In this document: piece by piece, positions 34,106 through 43,403 of the stretch
How positions within the stretch are numbered: the first letter of the stretch is position 1
Layout: each line of letters starts with the position of its first letter
DNA from: Bacteroidales bacterium
GTDB taxonomy: Bacteria > Bacteroidota > Bacteroidia > Bacteroidales > GCA-2748055
NCBI GenBank assembly: GCA_029938715.1
Contig: JAOZUK010000018.1
Span: forward strand, 1 to 51,238
Length of the DNA: 51,238 nt
Direction of reading: 5' to 3'
Made by a program: the position numbers and the translations under genes
The notes under the pieces: generated by a model
Database searches by the model: none
The model's input: only the letters and a program-made list of their open reading frames with translations
Told to the model about the DNA's origin: nothing

Positions 34106-35194
34106 ATGAATTTCTTAAATTGGCCTCTGAACATGACCAGGCCATTGAAATTCAGCAAAGGGAAAGTCGGCCTTACCGACCTGATGATTTTCCGGAACAG
34201 ATGGTGGCAACACCTTATATTCTGGGCCATTGCACTTTTCGTGCTGCTCAATATATTTAAAAGTTCTGGTTCTCCTGAGAAGATTGATGTGATTTACACC
34301 CTTATCTTTATTGTTCCAATTACTGGCATTGTTTACCTGAACCTCTACCTGTTTGTCCCCAGATACTTAAGGAGGGAAAAATATCTGCTCTATGTACTAT
34401 TCATCATGGTTCTGATTGTAGGTGGTGCACTCTTTCTTTACTTCCTTTTCGATAGTCTGATCGACCTGTTGCTCCCCAACTATTACTTTATCTCCTACTA
34501 CAATGTGCCCATTTTAATGTTGTATACAGGTAGTTTTCTGCTACTGACCACCCTAATGAAACTATCCAGAAGCTGGTTTATGTTACTTCGCGTAGAACGT
34601 ATGACCACCAGTCACCAGTTAAAGTCCTTGCAATCTCAGATCAATCCACATTTTCTGCTTAACAGCCTTCAGTCCATCTATGCACTCTCCATAGAGAAAT
34701 CGGAGCAAACCCCAAGGGTCATACTTCAGCTTGCCGACATTTTAAAATATACACTTTATGAGACGGAGCAGCCCAGAGTAAAACTGGAAAAGGAGATGGA
34801 GATGGTCACCGATTATGTGGAGATACACCGACACCGGATAGATCCGGTACGTGCTGAAATCAGACTTGAGATTGAGGGAGAATCCAGTGGCTGTATGATT
34901 GCTCCCATGCTTTTGATTCCATTTATCGAAAACAGCTTCAAGCATGGACTCCAGGGCTCTCCGCACCATACATATGTCCACATCCATATAGAAGTAGATT
35001 CCTGCAAATTCAGGTTCCGGATTGAAAATAACCTGGGTAAGACCGATTCCATACAGCGCAGGGAGAAGAGAGGGATTGGAATTGAAAATACCAGGCAACG
35101 GCTCGAACTGTTGTACCCTGGTAAACACAGTCTCTCCATAGGGAAGAAGGACAAGTCATTCCTGGTAAAACTAGAATTGGATCTAAATGAATAA
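34106..35194 (+). CDS. LytS-type sensor histidine kinase
   Basis: A 362-residue sensor kinase from ATG 34106 (ATG 34133 and 34184 are alternatives; a start upstream at 33998 would overlap the divergent gene). Four membrane helices are followed by a His_kinase domain with LQSQINPHFLLNSLQSIY (phospho-acceptor H182) and an HATPase with IPFIENSFKHGLQG and GIGIENTRQRLELLYP. It phosphorylates the LytTR regulator two bases downstream. The signal sensed is unknown. Confidence 0.9.
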   Translation: MNFLNWPLNMTRPLKFSKGKVGLTDLMIFRNRWWQHLIFWAIALFVLLNIFKSSGSPEKIDVIYTLIFIVPITGIVYLNLYLFVPRYLRREKYLLYVLFIMVLIVGGALFLYFLFDSLIDLLLPNYYFISYYNVPILMLYTGSFLLLTTLMKLSRSWFMLLRVERMTTSHQLKSLQSQINPHFLLNSLQSIYALSIEKSEQTPRVILQLADILKYTLYETEQPRVKLEKEMEMVTDYVEIHRHRIDPVRAEIRLEIEGESSGCMIAPMLLIPFIENSFKHGLQGSPHHTYVHIHIEVDSCKFRFRIENNLGKTDSIQRREKRGIGIENTRQRLELLYPGKHSLSIGKKDKSFLVKLELDLNE

Positions 35195-35196
35195 GT

Positions 35197-35886
35197 ATGG
35201 CCACCTGCCTGATCATAGACGATGAGCCCCTGTCGAGGGATGTACTCAGGAAATATATTGGAGAGCTAAAAGATCTGACCCTGGTAGCAGAGTGTCGTGA
35301 CGCGTTTGAGGCCACTGCTCAATTGAGTGCAGAACAGGTTGATCTTCTGTTTCTTGATATCAATATGCCCGGACTATCGGGGATCTCATTTGCCAGGTCG
35401 CTGACCATCTCTCCATTGATCATTTTCACAACTGCCTACCCCGAATATGCCGTGGAGGGATTTGAGCTGAATGCGCTGGACTACCTGGTGAAACCCTATT
35501 CATTTGAACGATTCCTGAAAGCGGTAAACCGGGCCAAAGAGCGTCTGCTGGAGCTGAAGACTGAGGGTGAGATCTCCAGGAAAATCATTCTCAAAGCCGA
35601 TAAAAAGATATATGCCATTGACTTCTCAGAAATGCAATACATAGAAGGACAGGGCGATTACATTAAAATCCACCTCATGAACAAAATGCTGGTAGTTCAC
35701 CAGACCCTAAAAAGCATTGTGGAATCATTACCGGAGGAGGAGTTCATGCGAATCCATAAATCCTATTTGGTGAACCTGAAACAGATTGAATTCATTGAAG
35801 GGAATCAGGTGAAAGTAGGTGAACATAACATTCCCGTAAGTCCCCCAAACCGTGAGGAGTTGATTCAAAGGTTCTCCGCTCTGTAA
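35197..35886 (+). CDS. LytTR-family response regulator
   Basis: A 229-residue regulator. The receiver domain (1-115) has D8, D9 and the phospho-Asp D54 in LLFLDINMPG, with the conserved Lys in LVKP near 107. A LytTR DNA-binding domain (about 130-229) has MQYIEGQGDYIKIHL, then MRIHKSYLVNLKQIEF. It starts two bases after the kinase, so both come from one transcript. A plausible operator is the dyad element upstream of the operon and of the lipoprotein at 30337; this is inference. Confidence 0.93.
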   Translation: MATCLIIDDEPLSRDVLRKYIGELKDLTLVAECRDAFEATAQLSAEQVDLLFLDINMPGLSGISFARSLTISPLIIFTTAYPEYAVEGFELNALDYLVKPYSFERFLKAVNRAKERLLELKTEGEISRKIILKADKKIYAIDFSEMQYIEGQGDYIKIHLMNKMLVVHQTLKSIVESLPEEEFMRIHKSYLVNLKQIEFIEGNQVKVGEHNIPVSPPNREELIQRFSAL

Positions 35887-35903
35887 TCCATTGACCAGGT
35901 CAG

Positions 35904-36527
35904 TTACTCATTTAAAAGTTTCTGAAGAATCTCGAAGAACTGACCCACATGAAGTCCGTCTGCCACTGCATGATTCACATGAACCGAGACGGGGATCATT
36001 TTTTTATCCTCCTTCAGAAAGTATTTCCCAACAGTAATCTTAGGAATGGAGTCCCTTCGGCTGTATCTCCTGGGATGACTCACGTGTGTAAACTGTATCC
36101 AGGGAAGGGAAGAAAAGTGGATGATATTCTCTCCAAGTTCACTCTTAATGAGTTGATCTGACATTCTTACGTCTATAATCTCCTCGGTGGCCTTATCCAG
36201 GAAAAGTGCCAGGTCCTCGAAATAGGGAATATAGGAAAAACCAAAGGTGCCATCGTCCCGGTCAATGGTGGCCGAACCGTTAACCACATCGTACAGGTAT
36301 AACTCATCCCCCTCAATGCGGTATTTAAAAGCCTCTGTCAGGTTGACTGCCTTTAGAATCAGGTAGAGGTAGTATAGGAAGAACGAGATTTTTTTCTCTT
36401 TTGCATATTCAAAGGCACCCGAGCACTCCAGGTCCATGGCTATCCCATAGTAGGGCTCCTCGTAATCTTTGAAAAAATGGTAGATCTCCTTTCTTTTCCA
36501 TTGATTGATGTTGATCTTTTGTCGCAT
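35904..36527 (-). CDS. Chloramphenicol-acetyltransferase-like protein
   Basis: A 207-residue protein of the CAT fold: starts RQKININQWKRKEIYHFFKD, has FGFSYIPYFED and the active-site segment VHVNHAVADGLHVGQF with catalytic H186 and structural D190. The usual HHxxxDG reads NHAVADG, so the first of the two His residues is Asn while the catalytic one is kept. Length is close to class A CATs. Many chromosomal homologues do not confer chloramphenicol resistance, so resistance is only possible. It converges on the LytTR gene. Confidence 0.8.
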   Translation of the reverse strand: MRQKININQWKRKEIYHFFKDYEEPYYGIAMDLECSGAFEYAKEKKISFFLYYLYLILKAVNLTEAFKYRIEGDELYLYDVVNGSATIDRDDGTFGFSYIPYFEDLALFLDKATEEIIDVRMSDQLIKSELGENIIHFSSLPWIQFTHVSHPRRYSRRDSIPKITVGKYFLKEDKKMIPVSVHVNHAVADGLHVGQFFEILQKLLNE

Positions 36528-36620
36528 GCCAGTCTTATTTAAAACTGATCTAAGCTACAAAAAATCTACATACTTCATGGCTTGAAAAGAGGTCCCTGGC
36601 TCATCCGGGCCGTGTTCTGC

Positions 36621-37868
36621 TTAAAAGCTTATGCTGCCCTGAATTCCCACCCAAATTTGAACATTGGTCTGCTCGTAGTTTGTATTCGTATGGTTGTAAA
36701 AGGAGTAGGGAGGTATCTGGTTCCATTCCAGCACTCCAAAATCAGGATTTGAATGAGCCACAGACACATTAAAGGTGGGTCCTACATGCAGATCCACCTT
36801 ATCATCCACACTCCAGCCAAACAAAACTTTCAGGGTATTGTAAAGATTTAATCTGTCGATATACATGAAATAAGGAGTAGCCGGATTGGCGATCCAGAGC
36901 TCTTGTTGAACCGTACCCTCAATATTCAAAACCATCTTCTCCGTCAGGTCGATCTCACCTCCAAGTCCTCCCCCAAACATCCACCGGCTGGCAGGTCCAA
37001 ATGGTTTCCCAAAAGAGTATATGTTGTACAGATTCTTCACCCCCATTTTGTAGGAGAGGTTGGCGTATTGGACCTCACTTACATTAAAGCTGAGTTTCCT
37101 GTATCCATTCTGTTTCACAATGCTGATCAGGGCCAGGGGTACTCCCTCAATGGAATCACAAATATTCAGGAAAGCTGCCAGCTGTACTCCTTTCACCTTT
37201 CCTGCCACATTTACAAAACCTGCTGCCTGGGCACCTTCAATTTCATCTGCCACATTAAAAAAGCCGGCCCCCTGAAAATTTGCATGGCCATGTGAAACCA
37301 CATTTCCAAAGCCGGCGGCTTGAATTCCGTTATTTGACTTTCCTGCGGTGTTCACAAAACCGGCTCCCTGAAAACCGTTGAGGGTATCCCCGGTCACATT
37401 CACAAAACCTGCAACCTGGGCCCCTGTGGTTTTGCCTCCAGCCACATTTACAAAGCCGGCTCCCTGCGCTCCATGCAAATGGGTATTGGTGACATTTACA
37501 AAACCTGCCCCCTGAAATCCTCGGGAATTTGCACCGGCTACATTGAAAAAACCGGCCAGTTGAGCTCCATTCACATGGGTCCCCACCACATTTCCAAATC
37601 CAGCCAGCTGGGCACCGTTCATGTAGTAGTTATCGATATTCATAAATAATCCTGCTTCAAATGCCTCGACTCCTCCAGATACTCCAAGAAAGAGGTTCAG
37701 GGAAACGTCATTCACAATATTTGCATTATTGGCTCCATTTGTACTCAGGGGAGGGAAGAAAAAGGTCATTTGAAATGGACCGTGCTCGTATACTACGGTG
37801 TCCTCCTGGGCCAGCATCAGGGTTCCTAAAACCAGGGTGGCCAGAAATGTGGTAACTACTTTTTTCAT
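36621..37868 (-). CDS. LA_2272-type surface repeat protein
   Basis: A 415-residue protein from ATG 37868 (signal peptide MKKVVTTFLATLVLGTLMLA). After about 83 residues comes a region of 10-11 tandem 16-residue repeats (about 84-250), each like NGAQLAGFGNVVGTHV with the core G(A/F)Q(A/G)AGFVNV. The last 160 residues are beta-strand-rich and end in ISF, like an outer-membrane barrel. The repeat matches the surface-repeat family known from Leptospira LA_2272. The repeats may form a stacked beta-helix on the cell surface. It is divergent from the sulfatase gene across 125 bp. Confidence 0.75.
   Translation of the reverse strand: MKKVVTTFLATLVLGTLMLAQEDTVVYEHGPFQMTFFFPPLSTNGANNANIVNDVSLNLFLGVSGGVEAFEAGLFMNIDNYYMNGAQLAGFGNVVGTHVNGAQLAGFFNVAGANSRGFQGAGFVNVTNTHLHGAQGAGFVNVAGGKTTGAQVAGFVNVTGDTLNGFQGAGFVNTAGKSNNGIQAAGFGNVVSHGHANFQGAGFFNVADEIEGAQAAGFVNVAGKVKGVQLAAFLNICDSIEGVPLALISIVKQNGYRKLSFNVSEVQYANLSYKMGVKNLYNIYSFGKPFGPASRWMFGGGLGGEIDLTEKMVLNIEGTVQQELWIANPATPYFMYIDRLNLYNTLKVLFGWSVDDKVDLHVGPTFNVSVAHSNPDFGVLEWNQIPPYSFYNHTNTNYEQTNVQIWVGIQGSISF
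37120..37619 (-). repeat. Tandem 48-bp coding repeats (16-residue units)
   Basis: Ten or so copies of a 45-48 bp unit encoding (N/E)GAQxAGFVNVxGxxx. Copies are diverged at DNA level but the protein core GAQ-AGF-NV is constant. Confidence 0.75.
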
Positions 37869-37993
37869 AACAGGTGTATATTCGGTTAACAGATGATTTA
37901 TTTTTAAGGACAATAAAACCTGAGCGGGGTTGCCGGTTCAGCAAAATAAATCCTAAATTCACCGGCGATGTATTCTTCCTAAAACTCCTATCC

Positions 37994-39871
37994 ATGAAAT
38001 TGAAGGACATTTTTCTGCCATTGCTTTTACTTGCATCATTGGTCTCAGCCTGCGAAAAAGGGCCATCCGACCTGCCAAATATTCTTTGGATCACAAGTGA
38101 GGATAACAGTCCGTTGCTGGGTTGTTACGGTGATGACTTTGCCACCACCCCAAATCTCGATCAACTGGCCGCTGAAGGATTTCTCTATACCAACGCGTAT
38201 GCCAATGCACCGGTTTGTGCACCGGCCCGAAACACCATTATCACAGGGGTTCATGCCTGCTCCAATGGACATGAACAGATGCGAAGTGCCTATGCAAAAT
38301 CTGAAACCATAAGATTCTACACCGAATTCCTGAAAAGCAAAGGTTATTACTGCACCAATAACAGCAAGACTGACTACAACACCGGTCCCATAGACCTGGA
38401 AACCATGTGGGACCAAAGCGGGAATAAGGCCCATTTCAGGAACAGGGGAAAGGACCAACCATTTTTCGCTATCTTCAATTTCACCACAAGTCACGAAAGC
38501 TCCATCCACAAACCCATACCTTCTGATCAGCTCAGGCACCGGCCTGAAGCTGTGATCCTCCCCCCTTATCATCCCGACACCCCTGAAATGAGACATGATT
38601 GGGCTCAGTATTACGATAAAGTAGAGGATATGGATGCACAGGTAGGAGAAATCCTGAAGCAACTTGAAGACGCAGGCCTGGATAAGAATACCATTGTATT
38701 CTATTATGGCGATCATGGTGGAGTGCTGGGACGAAGCAAAAGGTTCCTCTTTGAGACAGGAACCCATGTTCCCATGATTATCCGGATTCCTGAGAAATAC
38801 AAGAACTTATATCCGGCCTCCAATCCGGGGTCAAAGGTAGAACGACTGGTGAGTTTTGTGGACCTGGCCCCCACATTACTGAGTCTCATAGGGATAGATG
38901 CGCCAGACTACATGCAGGGTAGTGCTTTCCTGGGAAATTATCAAAGGGACGAGCCCGGGTACGTCTACATGTTCAGAGACCGGATGGATGGAAGATATGA
39001 TATGTCGCGTTCTATTGTGGACAGGCAATACAGGTACACCAGGAATTTTAATTCCAACAGGATCTACCTGCAGCACCTGGAATACCTCTGGAGGGCACCT
39101 TCCATGCCTTCCTGGGAAGAGGCCTATAAAAATGGACAATGCAATGAAGTACAGTCCAGGTTCTGGAATACCAAACCTGTGGAGGAGTTGTACGATACGG
39201 AAAATGATCCCTGGGAAGTCAATAACCTGGCAGGGGATCCTGCCTATGCCCAGAGACTGGCTGTCATGCAGGCTGCCATGAAGAGACTGGGAGCATCCAT
39301 GAAAGATGCGGGTTATATTCCTGAAGCTGACAGGAGCATCAGGGCGGCTGACATGCCCATATATGATTATATGAGAAGTGAAATGGTCGATCAAAAGGCT
39401 ATTATGGATGCCGCATGGCTGGCCTCTGAAGCCAATTCGGAAAACCTTGATCATTTTATCGTGCTATTGGGTCACGACGATAGCGCCATACGGTACTGGG
39501 CTGCACAGGGATTACTGCTGCTGGGTGATGATGCCGGTCCAGCCAGTATTGACCTTGAAAACGCAGCGTTTGATGAATCGTGGAATGTGTCTATTGTTGC
39601 AGCAGAAACACTCTACAGATTGGGTCATAAGGAGCTGGCAGTAAAAGCCATGAACAGGGTCCTGGATTGCGATCATCCCATGGCGAGGACCTGCGCCTTA
39701 AACAGCATTGACAACATGGATGGAACAGCAGAGGAGTTTTTAGATGGTTGTGTGGGGATTCTATCAGGTTACGAGACATTGAACAGGCAATACGATGCAC
39801 GGGTAAGCAAATGGCTGATGGAAAAGTGGAAGGTTGATGCTACCTCTCTGGGAGTGGAGTTCAATTGGTAG
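37994..39871 (+). CDS. Sulfatase lipoprotein with HEAT-like C-terminal region
   Basis: A 625-residue protein from ATG 37994. The signal peptide MKLKDIFLPLLLLASLVSAC has a lipobox Cys20. The S1 sulfatase core carries the metal residues E36/D37 region (WITSEDNSPLLGC) and the formylglycine motif CAPAR at 75-79 (CxPxR). FYYGDHGGVLGRSKRFLFE is the second conserved block. Residues about 500-610 read as helical HEAT-type repeats (DDSAIRYWAAQGLLLLGDD, WNVSIVAAETLYRLGHKELA). It would act on the surface on a sulfated glycan; a sulfatase-maturating enzyme is not in the window. Confidence 0.88.
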   Translation: MKLKDIFLPLLLLASLVSACEKGPSDLPNILWITSEDNSPLLGCYGDDFATTPNLDQLAAEGFLYTNAYANAPVCAPARNTIITGVHACSNGHEQMRSAYAKSETIRFYTEFLKSKGYYCTNNSKTDYNTGPIDLETMWDQSGNKAHFRNRGKDQPFFAIFNFTTSHESSIHKPIPSDQLRHRPEAVILPPYHPDTPEMRHDWAQYYDKVEDMDAQVGEILKQLEDAGLDKNTIVFYYGDHGGVLGRSKRFLFETGTHVPMIIRIPEKYKNLYPASNPGSKVERLVSFVDLAPTLLSLIGIDAPDYMQGSAFLGNYQRDEPGYVYMFRDRMDGRYDMSRSIVDRQYRYTRNFNSNRIYLQHLEYLWRAPSMPSWEEAYKNGQCNEVQSRFWNTKPVEELYDTENDPWEVNNLAGDPAYAQRLAVMQAAMKRLGASMKDAGYIPEADRSIRAADMPIYDYMRSEMVDQKAIMDAAWLASEANSENLDHFIVLLGHDDSAIRYWAAQGLLLLGDDAGPASIDLENAAFDESWNVSIVAAETLYRLGHKELAVKAMNRVLDCDHPMARTCALNSIDNMDGTAEEFLDGCVGILSGYETLNRQYDARVSKWLMEKWKVDATSLGVEFNW

Positions 39872-39876
39872 AAGTA

Positions 39877-40692
39877 TCAGGGTTCCCGGGTCAGGATCCA
39901 TTGGATCCAATGATCCATTCCCTCTCCGGTTTTGGCCGAGAGTTCAAATAACTCAAGTTTCGGGTTGACTGCAAGTGCATTTTCCCTGGCTTTTTCCATA
40001 TTAAAATCCACGTAAGGTAACAAATCGATCTTATTGATAATGCAAACCTGTGCCTGCTGGAACATGGTGGGATACTTCAAAGGTTTGTCGTCCCCCTCTG
40101 TAACGCTGATGATTACAATACGGCTCTTCTCTCCCAGCTCAAAAAGAGAGGGGCAAACCAGGTTTCCCACATTTTCGATAAACAGGATCGATTCCTGTGG
40201 GGGATCAAGTTTCTTTACGGCCCGATGGATCATTTCCGCATCCAGGTGACACCCATTTCCTGTATTAATCTGTACAACGGGTACCCCGGTCCGATGGATA
40301 CGTTCTGCATCGTTCATGGTTTGCTGGTCCCCTTCAATAACGGCAAGTTTCCTGGACTCTTTCACCGCTTCAATGGTTCGCTCCAGTAGTGTGGTCTTAC
40401 CCGAGCCGGGTGAGCTCATCAGGTTCAGGGCAACAATATCCTTAGCTTCAAAAAATCCACTGTTCCGGCTTGCCAGCAAGTTGTTCTTCCCAAGGATATC
40501 CTCCTCGATCCTGATCATTTTTTGGTGTGGATGATCATGGCTGTGGTCATGGCTATGAACGGAGTCATGAGTGTGGCTGTTGTTCTGATCGTGGTCGTGA
40601 TTGTGTGAATGGTCCTGGTGGAGATCTGTCTCACCTGGCCGGGATATCCGTACGGGATTCCCCTCCTGACCGCATCCGCAAGTGTCGCACAT
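39877..40692 (-). CDS. hypB: Hydrogenase nickel-incorporation GTPase HypB
   Basis: A 271-residue SIMIBI GTPase. The N-terminus MCDTCGCG holds the CxxCGC nickel-binding motif. Residues 25-56 contain 13 His in a His-rich stretch. Walker A is SSPGSGKTTLLE (94-101 core), the metal site uses C148/H149 in GNGCHLDA and C180 in NLVCP, and the G4 motif is NKID (220-223). It delivers Ni to the hydrogenase large subunit with HypA. It is last in the hypF-hypA-hypB operon, 3 nt after hypA, and converges on the sulfatase gene. Confidence 0.95.
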   Translation of the reverse strand: MCDTCGCGQEGNPVRISRPGETDLHQDHSHNHDHDQNNSHTHDSVHSHDHSHDHPHQKMIRIEEDILGKNNLLASRNSGFFEAKDIVALNLMSSPGSGKTTLLERTIEAVKESRKLAVIEGDQQTMNDAERIHRTGVPVVQINTGNGCHLDAEMIHRAVKKLDPPQESILFIENVGNLVCPSLFELGEKSRIVIISVTEGDDKPLKYPTMFQQAQVCIINKIDLLPYVDFNMEKARENALAVNPKLELFELSAKTGEGMDHWIQWILTREP

Positions 40693-40695
40693 ATT

Positions 40696-41046
40696 CTATT
40701 CTTTTTGGTCTATCAATAAAGATTTTATCTGTAACTCCTTTCCCCTGATAAACTCAATCTCCTGTTTCCCGCATTCGGGACAGGCGCCAAAATCTTGCCC
40801 GGGGGTATAGAGATGATTACATGAGCTGCATTCACAGAGAGGTTCAATCCGGTTAATCTTAAAGCGAGTTCCTTCAAGTATGGAATCCTTAACTGCCACA
40901 GAAAGGGCAAACTCCAGTGAAATAAATTCAATACCCGACATGATGCCTATATCCAGCTCCACCAGGGTCACCTTCTCGGCAGAAGCTTCATCGGCCTTTC
41001 TGGAAGCGATATCTACAATACTCATGGCAATGGAGAGTTCATGCAT
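40696..41046 (-). CDS. hypA: Hydrogenase nickel-incorporation protein HypA
   Basis: A 116-residue protein beginning MHELSIAMSIVDIA, where His2 is the Ni ligand. The zinc site reads CECSSCNHLYTPGQDFGACP with two CxxC pairs. Normal family length. It works with HypB in nickel insertion. It starts 6 nt after hypF and ends 3 nt before hypB. Confidence 0.95.
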   Translation of the reverse strand: MHELSIAMSIVDIASRKADEASAEKVTLVELDIGIMSGIEFISLEFALSVAVKDSILEGTRFKINRIEPLCECSSCNHLYTPGQDFGACPECGKQEIEFIRGKELQIKSLLIDQKE

Positions 41047-41052
41047 AATTGA

Positions 41053-43320
41053 TTATTTGTTCCTGTGGTGTGCCCCGATGGCCAGCTGTCCCACTGAAAT
41101 TCCCTGATCGTTTACAGGGATTTCATGCGGAAGATACACCTGAAATCCTTCAATTTCCAATTTGTGGATCACTTTTTTTGTGAGGTACCTGTTTTGAAAG
41201 GTCCCACCTCCCAGTACCACCCGATTCAATCCATGACTCTTTTTGATCTCCAGCGACAGATGCACCATCAGGTCAATAAGCGCATGATGGAACTTTGCAG
41301 CGATATTTCCGGCTGATATGCCATGGTGGATATCATCCACCACCTTCCGGATCAGTGGTCTAAATGAGATAAGGGACCCATTGATTTCGAAACTGTAGCT
41401 TCCTGCTTCGGACGGATCCACTGCCGACTCAAGCAACATGGGTCCTTCTGCCTGATATGTTGAGTAGAAGTTGAGACCGGTTATTGCGGCAACTGCATCA
41501 AATAACCGGCCAGCACTTGAAACCCCGGGAGCATTGATCTCTTTGTCCATCAGCCCAATAATCTGCTGTACCTGTGCATCGTTAAAGGCCGTGTTCAGTG
41601 GTGTTCTCAGGTGAAGCAGGTCCTCCCCGTAGATTTGGTACAGGTAAGCAATTCCCATTCGCCAGGGTTCCTGTACAGCACGATCACCTCCCGGTAGTGG
41701 CATGTATTCGAAATGGAACAACCTGTGGAATTCTTCATAACTGGTTACCATCACTTCTCCACCCCATCCGCGACCGTCTGAACCAAGACCTGTACCATCC
41801 AGGCTAAAACCAATCACCTCCCCTTCGACTCCCGCTTCAAGCATACCGGCTGCAATATGTGCATGATGGTGCTGAGCTTTAATATGAGGTATCTGAAGCT
41901 CCCCGGCAAGCTCTCCGGCAAAACGGGTAGAGAGGTAGTCGGGATGGAGATCACTGACCACCAGCTCGGGTGTAAACCTGAACATCCGGCTGAACCTGTC
42001 AAAACTTTCCCTGTAAAAATCATAGGTCTCCAGGTTTTTCAGATCACCCGTATAGGGGCTCATGATGGCATTTCCTGCCTTTCCCATGCAAAACGAACCG
42101 GACAGTTCTGCACCGGTCCCCAGAATCCCCTCAAGGTGGAAACGGGTCCTAATGGGTGAAGGAGTGAATCCCCTGGCACGCCTGATCACTGTGGTTCTGT
42201 CCCCTATAACCGCTGTGACAGAGTCATCAATCCGGTTATAGATTTCTCTGTTATAGGAAATCACCCCATCCACAAATTCATGAAATTGATTCCTCGCTGC
42301 CACATCAGAGATCAGGATGGGCTCTTCTGAAAAATTCCCGCTGGTCATCACGAGAGCCGGGATATCAATCTCTTTAAACAGGCAGTGATGGAAGGGCATA
42401 TAGGGAAGCATCACTCCCAGGGTATTCAGGCCATCGGCCACACCTTCTGTAAACTCCCCCTTCTTTGTTAAAAGTACAATGGGTCTTTGCCAGGAGTTGA
42501 GTAACTTCTCCTCCATTTTATTCATCACCACATACTCTTTTGCTTCTTCAATGGTTCTGAACATCACTGCAAAAGGTTTCCCATCCCGCTTTTTCAACTC
42601 CCTGAGTTTCTTTACACTATGGGCATTAAGGGCATTACATACCAGATGATACCCCCCTGTACCCTTGATGGCCAACAACGCCCCACCTGAGAGCAGCTCA
42701 CCGGTCCTCCTCAGCAGCCCGAGGATCTCTTCAATGATTTCACCACCTGCTTCAAATCTGTATACCGGGCCACAACGGTTGCATGCCACAGGTTGCGCAT
42801 GAAATCTGCGATCCATCACCTCTTCGTACTCCGAACGACATTTGTCACACATCCGGAATTCCGACATGGTTGTATGGCTCCGGTCATATGGAAGATCCCT
42901 GATAATGGTAAAACGAGGACCACAGTGGGTACAATTAATAAGTGGATAGTTGATCCGGTGAGATTGGTTTTCCATGTCGGAAATACAGTCGGGACAAACT
43001 GCGATATCGGGACTAATCTCCGTCACATGATGGGATACGCTTTCACTCTGGCTGATGTAAAACGAATCAAAGATTATTGATTCAATCTGGTTTATGGTAA
43101 TCGAATCGACCGAGGAGGCCAGCGGTGCATGGTCAAGGATCCGTGTTCTGAATTTCTCTATCCTCTCCAGGGTACCATTCAACATTACCACCACCCCGTC
43201 GTTCCGGTTCTCCACACATCCGAAAAGATGGTTTTCCATGGCAAGCCTGTAGATGAAGGGACGAAATCCGATCCCCTGCACCAGTCCGGTTACCAGGAGC
43301 TTGTAAGTAGCAGCCTTCAT
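41053..43320 (-). CDS. hypF: Carbamoyltransferase HypF
   Basis: A 755-residue maturation factor. Domains in order are: acylphosphatase (VQGIGFRPFIYRLA at 14-27); zinc-finger pair (four CxxC motifs, e.g. CPDCISDM and CTHCGPRF, CDKCRSEY, CNRCGP); YrdC-like domain (KGTGGYHLVCNA); and Kae1/OSGEP-like carbamoyl-transfer domain (HHHAHIAAGMLE, VLGGGTFQNRYLTKK). It makes carbamoyl-AMP and transfers carbamoyl to HypE, feeding cyanide ligand synthesis. First gene of the minus operon. Confidence 0.96.
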   Translation of the reverse strand: MKAATYKLLVTGLVQGIGFRPFIYRLAMENHLFGCVENRNDGVVVMLNGTLERIEKFRTRILDHAPLASSVDSITINQIESIIFDSFYISQSESVSHHVTEISPDIAVCPDCISDMENQSHRINYPLINCTHCGPRFTIIRDLPYDRSHTTMSEFRMCDKCRSEYEEVMDRRFHAQPVACNRCGPVYRFEAGGEIIEEILGLLRRTGELLSGGALLAIKGTGGYHLVCNALNAHSVKKLRELKKRDGKPFAVMFRTIEEAKEYVVMNKMEEKLLNSWQRPIVLLTKKGEFTEGVADGLNTLGVMLPYMPFHHCLFKEIDIPALVMTSGNFSEEPILISDVAARNQFHEFVDGVISYNREIYNRIDDSVTAVIGDRTTVIRRARGFTPSPIRTRFHLEGILGTGAELSGSFCMGKAGNAIMSPYTGDLKNLETYDFYRESFDRFSRMFRFTPELVVSDLHPDYLSTRFAGELAGELQIPHIKAQHHHAHIAAGMLEAGVEGEVIGFSLDGTGLGSDGRGWGGEVMVTSYEEFHRLFHFEYMPLPGGDRAVQEPWRMGIAYLYQIYGEDLLHLRTPLNTAFNDAQVQQIIGLMDKEINAPGVSSAGRLFDAVAAITGLNFYSTYQAEGPMLLESAVDPSEAGSYSFEINGSLISFRPLIRKVVDDIHHGISAGNIAAKFHHALIDLMVHLSLEIKKSHGLNRVVLGGGTFQNRYLTKKVIHKLEIEGFQVYLPHEIPVNDQGISVGQLAIGAHHRNK

Positions 43321-43350
43321 TTCAGATGTAATTTAAAAATAATTCTCAAT

Positions 43351-43367
43351 ACTTTGACCTGCAAAGT
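43351..43367. promoter_or_regulatory. Dyad and promoter in the hypF-hypC divergent region
   Basis: ACTTTG, five bases, CAAAGT form a perfect 6-5-6 inverted repeat. On the minus strand the right half extends to TAACTTTG (43362-43369), the hypF -7 element, with TTTT 19 bp away (43389-43392). The left half reads TACTTTG toward hypC, one base short of the consensus. Confidence 0.45.
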
Positions 43368-43403
43368 TATTTGGCATATATTTAATCTAAAATAGAAGAA
43401 CAA

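Noticed and set aside
38045-38767. A 240-residue minus-strand frame inside the sulfatase gene
   Set aside because: Antisense shadow of the conserved sulfatase core with its CAPAR motif.
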